This document shows positions 11,823 through 16,496 of a DNA stretch of 16,496 nucleotides, in pieces. The notes under the pieces were generated by a model, which worked only from the letters and a program-made list of their open reading frames with translations, had not been told where the DNA came from and searched no databases. The first letter of the stretch is position 1. Each line of letters opens with the position of its first letter. Where the stretch lies: contig DATDGR010000165.1 in assembly GCA_036521995.1 (NCBI GenBank), forward strand, positions 1 to 16,496. Reading direction: 5' to 3'. Source of the stretch: Gp13-AA77 sp036521995 (GTDB lineage Bacteria; Acidobacteriota; Terriglobia; UBA7540). The position numbers were made by a program, and so were the translations under genes.

Positions 11823-13874
11823 ATGCGAATCTCCCTCGATTGGCTCAGCGAATTCGTGGAGTTGCCCTCGGACCGAAAGGCGCTCGAAGCACGTTTGGCC
11901 ATGCTTGGCTTAGGTGTAGCTTCGTCGGTCGCGGTAGATGCCGACTGCGTGCTTGACCTTGAGGTGACGACCAATCGGCCGGACTGCCTCAGTCATCTGG
12001 GAGTGGCGCGGGAAGTGGCCGCCGCTTTCAGGAAGACGCTGCGCACGAGGCAGGTTGCCGTCCCTGAATCGAACAAGGCGGCTCGCGAAACAGTTTGCAT
12101 CGAAATTGAGGACCCGAAGGGCTGCGCCCGCTACTGCGGCCGCGTGATCGAGAATGTACACGTGCGGCCGTCCCCCGAGTGGCTGGCGAAGCGTCTCGGC
12201 GCCTTAGGCCTCAGACCTATCAACAACGTGGCTGACGCCACCAACTACGTCCTGATGGAGCTGGGCCATCCCCTGCACGCCTTTGACCTTGAGTGCCTGC
12301 GAGGGCGGAAGATCATCGTGCGCCGGGCGCGAGCCGGGGAGAAGATGCGGACCTTGGATGGGGTCGAGCGGACATTGGCCACCGAGGATCTGGTGATTGC
12401 CGATGCGGAACGGCCGGTTGCGTTGGCCGGCGTGATGGGCGGGGAAGACTCGGAGATTGCTTTCCGCACGCCCACCGTGCTGCTGGAGAGCGCCTGGTTT
12501 GAGCCTGTCGGGATCCGGCGAACCTCGAAGCGGCACGGTCTGCACACGGAGGCCTCTCATCGTTTCGAGCGCGGCGCCGACATTGAGATGGCCCGCCAAG
12601 CCATCGATCGCACCGCGGCGCTGATCGCTGAGCTGGCGGGCGGCGAGGTGCTGGAAGGCGTTATCGACGTCTACCCGAATCCCCCGTCCCGCCTTGCGAT
12701 CGTTCTGCGGCCCTCGGAGATCCTCCGTCACTTGGGCGCTGAAATCGCAAGCCGCGACGTGACCGGCAGTCTCAGCGCGCTCGGTTTTGCAGTTGAGTCG
12801 CTCGCAGACGGCGGCTGGCGCGTGACGCCGCCATCTTTCCGGCTGGATGTGACCCGCGAGATCGATCTGATTGAAGAAGTGGCGCGCCTGTATGGCTACG
12901 ACCGGCTGCCCGTGCGGCTGCGGCCGGCGCCGCCCTCCGTGGAGCGGGACCTGCGGCGCGACAGGGAGCTCGCCATCTCTCAGATCCTGGTCGCGCTTGC
13001 CTACCGCGAGATTATTGTGCCCAGCATGGTCGATCCCAGTGAGAACGCGCGCTTCACCGACGAGGAGCCGGTGCGCCTCGCGAATCCCCTGACACAGGAC
13101 GCTTCCGCCATGCGATCGACTTCAGTCCCTGGCATGCTGCGGGCCCTGCGTTGGAACCTCGATCGGGGCCAGAGCGACCTCCGTCTTTTCGAATCCGGTA
13201 AGATCTACACGGTCGCCGAGCGGACCGCGGAGGGGCTGCCGGCCGAGCGCCGCATCCTGACCCTGGGAGCGTCCGGCTCGCGCCGTCCGCCGAGCGTGCA
13301 CGACGAAACCCGGCCGCTCGACATTTTCGATCTGAGAGGCGACGTCGAAGTTCTTGTCGAGATCTTCGATCTGAGAGGTCTCGATTTTGCGGCTTCGGGG
13401 TCCCGATATCATGAAACGGGGCTCTGCGCCCGCTTGGTGGCGGGAGAGCGAGAACTGGTGCGGCTTGGACAGTTGAGCCATGAGATCGCGTGCGAATACA
13501 AGTTGCGGCAGCCGGTTTACATCGCAGAAATCGATATGGAACAGCTTCTGGCTACCCCGCTGCGGAGCCGCACCTTCCACGCCTTCTCGAAATTCCCGGC
13601 AGTGGAGCGCGATCTGTCGCTGGTGTTGCCGAGTTCGCTGAGCTATCGGAGTATTGAAGAAACGCTGAAAAAACGAGATATCAAGGGACTGCAGGAGTTC
13701 CGTCCCGTCGACCGTTTCGAAGGCGGCGCACTGCCGGCGGGCCACTACAGCCTGCTGCTGCGCATCGTACTGCAGAGTCCGGAGCGCACCCTGACCAGCG
13801 AGGAAGTGGACGGGGCGAGCCGCACAATCCTGGAGGCTTTGGAGCCCCTCGGCGTCTCTCTGCGGACGGCATGA
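11823..13874 (+). CDS. pheT: phenylalanine--tRNA ligase beta subunit, short form lacking the OB-fold domain
   Basis: Beta subunit of PheRS, 683 aa against ~795 in E. coli. It starts MRISLDWLSEFVELPSD and runs from MLGLGVASSVAVDADCVLDL straight into TNRPDCLSHLGVAREVAAAF. The EMAP-type tRNA-binding OB domain normally inserted at this point is absent. The B3/B4 editing domain is intact (INNVADATNYVLMELGHPLH, LAGVMGGEDSEI). B5 is present (PPSFRLDVTREIDLIEEVAR), followed by the catalytic-like core. The C-terminal ferredoxin-fold anticodon-binding domain is complete (SKFPAVERDLSLVLP to LEALEPLGVSLR). The ATG at 11823 lacks a clear Shine-Dalgarno, and the preceding bases belong to a repeat-rich spacer. 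Short PheT forms are known in several phyla, so this is a natural domain architecture rather than a broken gene. Confidence 0.95.
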   Translation: MRISLDWLSEFVELPSDRKALEARLAMLGLGVASSVAVDADCVLDLEVTTNRPDCLSHLGVAREVAAAFRKTLRTRQVAVPESNKAARETVCIEIEDPKGCARYCGRVIENVHVRPSPEWLAKRLGALGLRPINNVADATNYVLMELGHPLHAFDLECLRGRKIIVRRARAGEKMRTLDGVERTLATEDLVIADAERPVALAGVMGGEDSEIAFRTPTVLLESAWFEPVGIRRTSKRHGLHTEASHRFERGADIEMARQAIDRTAALIAELAGGEVLEGVIDVYPNPPSRLAIVLRPSEILRHLGAEIASRDVTGSLSALGFAVESLADGGWRVTPPSFRLDVTREIDLIEEVARLYGYDRLPVRLRPAPPSVERDLRRDRELAISQILVALAYREIIVPSMVDPSENARFTDEEPVRLANPLTQDASAMRSTSVPGMLRALRWNLDRGQSDLRLFESGKIYTVAERTAEGLPAERRILTLGASGSRRPPSVHDETRPLDIFDLRGDVEVLVEIFDLRGLDFAASGSRYHETGLCARLVAGERELVRLGQLSHEIACEYKLRQPVYIAEIDMEQLLATPLRSRTFHAFSKFPAVERDLSLVLPSSLSYRSIEETLKKRDIKGLQEFRPVDRFEGGALPAGHYSLLLRIVLQSPERTLTSEEVDGASRTILEALEPLGVSLRTA

Positions 13875-13895
13875 AGCTGGAATGTTTTCAAAAAG

Positions 13896-14171
13896 ATGAG
13901 CCAAACGATGATGAGGGAGCCGGTGGACACGTTTCAGCAGTTCGAGGAGAAGATCGCGCGCGCGGTGGAAGTAGTGAAGCGTGTGCAAGCAGACAGGAAG
14001 GCACTCGAGCACGAACTGGAGAGGGTGAAGTCCGCTTCCAAGGAACGCTCCCGCGAGTGGGAAAACAAGGAGCACGAGCTGGTCGCTTTGCGGCGTGAGC
14101 GTGAAGAAGTCCGTGAGCGGGTGGAGAAACTTCTGGAGCAGATCGACGCCTTGACGAAGCCTGAAGAATAG
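13896..14171 (+). CDS. small coiled-coil protein, ZapB-like by context
   Basis: A 91-aa protein that is almost entirely coiled coil from residue ~12 onward: FEEKIARAVEVVKRVQADRK, then heptad-rich ELERVKSASKERSREWENKE and LVALRREREEVRERVEKLLE. Charged residues alternate with leucine or valine core positions. It has no membrane segment or signal peptide, so it is cytoplasmic. Small coiled-coil genes directly upstream of zapA are common, and ZapB is a coiled-coil partner of ZapA at the division ring. Sequence alone cannot separate ZapB from any other short coiled coil. The start is the ATG at 13896, 21 bp after pheT; ATG at 13908 or 13911 is possible, and none has a good ribosome binding site. 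A different frame starting at 13871 lacks any family signal. Confidence 0.7.
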   Translation: MSQTMMREPVDTFQQFEEKIARAVEVVKRVQADRKALEHELERVKSASKERSREWENKEHELVALRREREEVRERVEKLLEQIDALTKPEE

Positions 14172-14184
14172 CCGGAAGGGCGAT

Positions 14185-14245
14185 CTCGTCGTAGCCGCAT
14201 CACGACGAGTGACGAGCGAAGGGGCGCCAGTGAGCGATGTGCGGC
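14185..14245 (+). promoter_or_regulatory. two competing stems upstream of zapA
   Basis: CTCGTCGT (14185-14192) and ACGACGAG (14202-14209) form a perfect 8-bp stem with a 9-nt loop. That loop contains GCCGCA (14194-14199), which is perfectly complementary to TGCGGC (14240-14245). The two pairings cannot fully coexist as simple hairpins, so the 126-nt spacer could switch between folds or form a pseudoknot. There is no T-run after either stem. Confidence 0.35.
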
Positions 14246-14297
14246 CATTCGCCCATAGCTGCTGATCACATGCGACTGCTCTGAAGGCGGTGCAAAA

Positions 14298-14582
14298 GTG
14301 AACCAAGAAACCCAAGGCGTGCGCGTTGAGATTTACGACCAGGCTTACTTTATGCGCGGAGATCTCGATCCGGATTACATCCGCGGGCTCGCCGAGTTCG
14401 TGGACGGCAAGATGAGGTCGATCGCCACCCGCACCCGCACGGTGGATTCGTTGCGGCTGGCGGTCCTGGCCGCTTTGAACATCGCCGACGAATGTCATCA
14501 GCTTCGAGCCAAGGTCGCCAAGGTGGAACAGAAGGTCGCAGAGTGCAGCGGTGCCCTCGACACTCTGCTGGATATCGGGTGA
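14298..14582 (+). CDS. zapA: cell division protein ZapA
   Basis: ZapA, 94 aa, a widely conserved protein that binds FtsZ and cross-links protofilaments at the division site. The family pattern is clear: VRVEIYDQAYFMRGDLDPDY, then IRGLAEFVDGKMRSIA and SLRLAVLAALNIADECHQL. A C-terminal coiled-coil helix follows (RAKVAKVEQKVAECSGALD) that mediates tetramerisation. The start is GTG at 14298, with GAAGG at 14283-14287 as a weak, distant ribosome binding site. Placement after pheT and a coiled-coil gene is a known arrangement for zapA. In many bacteria with this order rny (RNase Y) follows, but here a noncoding stretch and then the YmdB-family gene follow instead. Confidence 0.92.
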   Translation: MNQETQGVRVEIYDQAYFMRGDLDPDYIRGLAEFVDGKMRSIATRTRTVDSLRLAVLAALNIADECHQLRAKVAKVEQKVAECSGALDTLLDIG

Positions 14583-14589
14583 GGGTCGG

Positions 14590-14710
14590 GTGCGGCCCGA
14601 GCTACTTCTGGTCCCCATTGGTTTCGGGCGGCCGCGGCAGCGATGCAACAGAGACCGGCCGAAGAGTTTCCCCAGCGTTCCAACCGATAAGCGTGCTGCA
14701 GGGCGTGCGC
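14590..14710 (+). ncRNA. candidate 6S-like RNA in the zapA-ymdB spacer
   Basis: The 167-bp gap after zapA has no coding signal but can be folded by eye into a closed stem, an open centre and a terminal hairpin. GTGCGGCCC (14590-14598) pairs with GGGC-G-TGCGC (14701-14710; one bulge). A central region carries TGGTCCCC on the 5' side and TTTCCCC on the 3' side. TTCGG...CCG pairs with CGGCCGAA to close the distal stem. The 6S RNA gene (ssrS) lies directly downstream of zapA in many bacteria, and 6S RNAs have this open-promoter-like shape with a CCCC-containing bubble. The core is shorter than the usual ~160-190 nt, and a local TCGGG/CCCGA hairpin at the 5' end competes with the closing stem. The call rests on position plus rough structure. 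Confidence 0.4.
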
Positions 14711-14749
14711 GGTGAGTGCTGGCGTCGCGCGTGATGGTCTGGCATTGTG

Positions 14750-15544
14750 ATGAAGGTCCTTTTTATCGGAGATGTCTTTGGCGAGCCCGGCCGCAGGATC
14801 GTGCGCCGGCTGCTGCCGGATATCATCGCGGAGCACGCGCCTGATCTGATCCTGGCCAATGGTGAGAACGCCGCTCACGGCTTCGGGATCACGCCGGGCC
14901 TTGTGGACGAACTGCTCGACACCGGCATCGAGGTGATAACTTCCGGAAACCACATCTGGGACCGCAAAGAGATTCTCCCTTATTTTGCCGACCATCCTGA
15001 CAGCCGCTTGCTGCGCCCGGCAAATTTTCCGGAAGGCGTGCCGGGCGAGGGCCTTTATCTTGGCCGCACGCGGGCGGGCAGCCCCTACGCGATCCTCAAC
15101 CTGCAAGGGCGGGTCTTCATGGCCAGCATCGACTGTCCCTTTCGCGGCGCCGATACGCTTCTGGGGCGCATTCCTCCCGAGGTCAAGATCCGCATCCTCG
15201 ACATGCACGCTGAAACAACTTCGGAAAAGGTGGCGCTCGGCTGGTATCTCGACGGGCGTGTGACTGCGGTAGTTGGGACTCACACCCACGTCCCCACGGC
15301 GGATGAGCGGGTTCTGCCGCACGGCACCGCTTATATCACTGATGTCGGCATGACAGGACCTTACGACTCGGTAATTGGCATTGAGAAGCGGACAGTGATC
15401 GAGAAGTTCCTGAAACAGACGCCGGCCCGTTTCGATGTGGCGCGTGACGACGTGCGGCTGAGCGCCGTGCTTATCGAAGCCAATCCTGCGGACGGTCGTG
15501 CCCTGTCGATTCGGCGGTTGATGCGATCGGATGGCCTGGGTTGA
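14750..15544 (+). CDS. YmdB-family metallophosphoesterase / 2',3'-cyclic-nucleotide phosphodiesterase
   Basis: A 264-aa calcineurin-like phosphoesterase of the TIGR00282/YmdB family. All metal-binding blocks are visible: MKVLFIGDVFGEPGRR, NGENAAHGFGIT, VITSGNHIWDRKE, DMHAETTSEKVALG, VVGTHTHVPTADERVL and ITDVGMTGPYDSVIG. Characterised members hydrolyse 2',3'-cyclic nucleotides, and in Bacillus YmdB affects RNase Y-linked mRNA levels, motility and biofilm choice. The ATG at 14750 gives the conserved N-terminus, and the adjoining GTG at 14747 would add one Met. No clear Shine-Dalgarno is visible. The gene normally sits beside rny; here rny is absent from the neighbourhood. Confidence 0.92.
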   Translation: MKVLFIGDVFGEPGRRIVRRLLPDIIAEHAPDLILANGENAAHGFGITPGLVDELLDTGIEVITSGNHIWDRKEILPYFADHPDSRLLRPANFPEGVPGEGLYLGRTRAGSPYAILNLQGRVFMASIDCPFRGADTLLGRIPPEVKIRILDMHAETTSEKVALGWYLDGRVTAVVGTHTHVPTADERVLPHGTAYITDVGMTGPYDSVIGIEKRTVIEKFLKQTPARFDVARDDVRLSAVLIEANPADGRALSIRRLMRSDGLG

Positions 15545-15564
15545 TCAGCCTGACGGACATGCGT

Positions 15565-15592
15565 TTGATTCAGCCGGAGGCGGCGTTATAAT
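15565..15592 (+). promoter_or_regulatory. sigma-70 promoter of the zinc-ribbon gene
   Basis: TTGATT (15565-15570) and a perfect TATAAT (15587-15592) are 16 bp apart, just after the YmdB-family stop codon. This is the best promoter in the window. Transcription would start near 15599, giving a ~37-nt leader before the ATG at 15636. Confidence 0.65.
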
Positions 15593-15635
15593 GCTTCCCA
15601 GCCGTTCTCTATGGGTTGGTCGCGAGAGGTTTAGT

Positions 15636-15968
15636 ATGGCTGAACAATCGCTCCGTCTAGGCGATCTGATCGACGACTACTGTCCTCGTTGCAAGCTGCT
15701 GCTCAATCACGCCATCGCCAGCGTGATGGACGGCCAAGCCGTCAAGGTGATCTGCAAAACCTGCTACACCGAGCATGCTTACCGCCACGGCGAGGGCGGC
15801 AAAAAGAAGGCTCCGGCCGGCATGACGCTGTTTGAGCAGGTTCTTTCGAGCGCTACTTTCGCCGAAGCCCATCCGCCTGCCGATACGTCTGCGGCGGTGA
15901 AGAAGAAGCGGAGTGCGGCGCCCGCCCGTTACATCTCGCGGCGCAAGGAACCGACTCGCAAGAAGTAG
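15636..15968 (+). CDS. small zinc-ribbon protein with lysine-rich tail
   Basis: A 110-aa protein with one probable zinc ribbon near the N-terminus. The sequence LGDLIDDYCPRCKLLLNHAI runs into VMDGQAVKVICKTCYTEHAY, giving CxxC-x20-CxxC. The rest is polar and increasingly basic: HGEGGKKKAPAGMTLFEQVL, a low-complexity stretch, then a tail of Lys/Arg clusters. It has no signal peptide or membrane segment, so it should be cytoplasmic. The zinc ribbon plus basic tail suggests binding to nucleic acid or the ribosome, but I do not recognise a characterised family. The start is ATG 15636, with AGAGG (15625-15629) at 6 nt. The frame is open upstream to 15531, but that part spans the promoter and is not translated if the promoter call is right. 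It converges on the glycosyltransferase gene with 9 bp between stops. Confidence 0.8.
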   Translation: MAEQSLRLGDLIDDYCPRCKLLLNHAIASVMDGQAVKVICKTCYTEHAYRHGEGGKKKAPAGMTLFEQVLSSATFAEAHPPADTSAAVKKKRSAAPARYISRRKEPTRKK

Positions 15969-15977
15969 TGCGCCCGT

Positions 15978-16496
15978 TCACTTTGCGTTGTCCGCCCGCC
16001 CGGCCGAGGCGTCCGGCCCAAGCACCCGCACCTCCGTGGGGGAGACGAGTTGGTAGCGTCTCCCGCGCCACTCGATCCTTCTGGTCAGCCCCGCCGTCAC
16101 GAAATTGAAGAGCATGACCCAAGGGACGAGGGGCCAGAGCCGCCAATAACACGCCCCGTGCTGCCGGAGCAGGCTCGCTTCCTCGGGGAACAGATCGCGC
16201 GCCGCCCGAGTCCGTAGCCGCGCCTTGCTGAAGCCTAGCAAGAGAATCCCCGCTTCGAACGCGCCTGCGAGCAACCGCATAGGCGCCGGACCGGAAGCGA
16301 GGACCACGAAGAGTCCAAGCAACAGAGTTCCGCAGAAGAGGAGATGGCTCAGCAGGCCCCAGAGCCACAGGTGTGGCGCGTAGACGCGGGTGATGATGAT
16401 CTGCCGATTGGACCATTTCCGGAACTCCCTCCAGGTCGTCTCATCGGAGCTCGCCACTAGGCACCTGGGCTCGAATCGGATCCAGCCGCCGGCACC
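15978..16496 (-). CDS. membrane glycosyltransferase (GT2/ceramide-glucosyltransferase-like), C-terminal part
   Basis: About 172 residues of the C-terminal part of a membrane-bound glycosyltransferase; the frame runs off the right edge, so the GTG at 16455-16457 is internal. The first visible segment reads GGWIRFEPRCLVASSDETTW and then REFRKWSNRQIIITRVYAP, which contains the (Q/R)xxRW-type motif of processive and lipid-linked GT2/GT21 enzymes. Three or so hydrophobic segments follow (HLWLWGLLSHLLFCGTLLLG, LAGAFEAGILLLGF, LVPWVMLFNFVTAGL). It ends with RRIEWRGRRYQLVSPTEVRV, a tail shared by ceramide-glucosyltransferase and hopanoid-associated (HpnI-like) glycosyltransferases. It should work at the inner membrane, adding a sugar to a lipid. 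The acceptor cannot be fixed without the N-terminal catalytic domain. Confidence 0.85.
   Translation of the reverse strand, partial: GAGGWIRFEPRCLVASSDETTWREFRKWSNRQIIITRVYAPHLWLWGLLSHLLFCGTLLLGLFVVLASGPAPMRLLAGAFEAGILLLGFSKARLRTRAARDLFPEEASLLRQHGACYWRLWPLVPWVMLFNFVTAGLTRRIEWRGRRYQLVSPTEVRVLGPDASAGRADNAK

Noticed and set aside
10889..11974. A 361-codon minus-strand frame antisense to pheS that crosses the pheS-pheT spacer
   Set aside because: It is antisense to conserved PheS motifs and includes the repeat region; no recognisable domain.
13871..14098. A 75-codon frame starting at an ATGA overlap with the pheT stop
   Set aside because: It is out of frame with the coiled-coil protein, which shows heptad structure. 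Its own translation is Gly/Arg-rich and patternless despite the attractive ATGA overlap.
13122..14648. A 508-codon minus-strand open frame across the end of pheT, the coiled-coil gene and zapA
   Set aside because: It runs antisense to three well-supported genes and shows no protein family signature; it is a GC-driven shadow frame.
1..16496. tRNA or rRNA genes
   Set aside because: No tRNA-like cloverleaf with a T-loop GGTTCRA core or rRNA signature was seen on either strand; scanned by eye only.

Overview
The window is GC-rich bacterial chromosome, almost certainly from an Acidobacteriota member. The evidence is a TonB-dependent receptor with an N-terminal carboxypeptidase-regulatory-like domain, a PheT that lacks the usual tRNA-binding OB domain, a PheS with a CxxC/CxxC insertion, a translation cluster ordered thrS-infC-rpmI-rplT-pheS-pheT-(coiled coil)-zapA-ymdB, and a remnant of the MacB-type permeases common in that phylum. 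This assignment is inference from gene content; no rRNA gene is present.

Left part (1-3279): the 3' end of a DegT/DnrJ/EryC1-type aminotransferase, then a zinc-binding medium-chain dehydrogenase. These two could act together in amino-sugar or aminocyclitol formation. An MFS transporter on the minus strand converges on the dehydrogenase and overlaps it by 102 bp. A gene-poor stretch of about 630 bp follows. It is a small gene graveyard on the minus strand: the N-terminal piece of a MacB-like permease abuts the C-terminal piece of what looks like a beta-propeller protein, with a perfect palindrome at the junction.

Second part (3244-6013): a promoter, a small exported Cys/Met/His-bearing protein, and an outer-membrane TonB-dependent receptor. 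The pair suggests uptake of a metal or small ligand, but the substrate cannot be read from sequence.

Central part (6088-15544): a translation and cell-division cluster on the plus strand. ThrRS, IF3, L35, L20, PheRS alpha and PheRS beta are followed by a ZapB-like coiled-coil protein, ZapA, a candidate 6S-like RNA and a YmdB-family phosphodiesterase. It carries several control signals: IF3 starts at an AUC codon behind a strong and possibly occluded Shine-Dalgarno; a 276-nt spacer before rpmI holds a promoter, a hairpin and a possible leader peptide; a terminator-like hairpin with a T-run overlaps the rpmI stop codon; and two copies of a structured repeat separate pheS from pheT. A DUF4258/DUF2283 pair, resembling a toxin-antitoxin module, sits between rplT and pheS.

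Right end (15565-16496): a short zinc-ribbon protein behind a near-ideal sigma-70 promoter, converging on the C-terminal part of a membrane glycosyltransferase that runs off the window.
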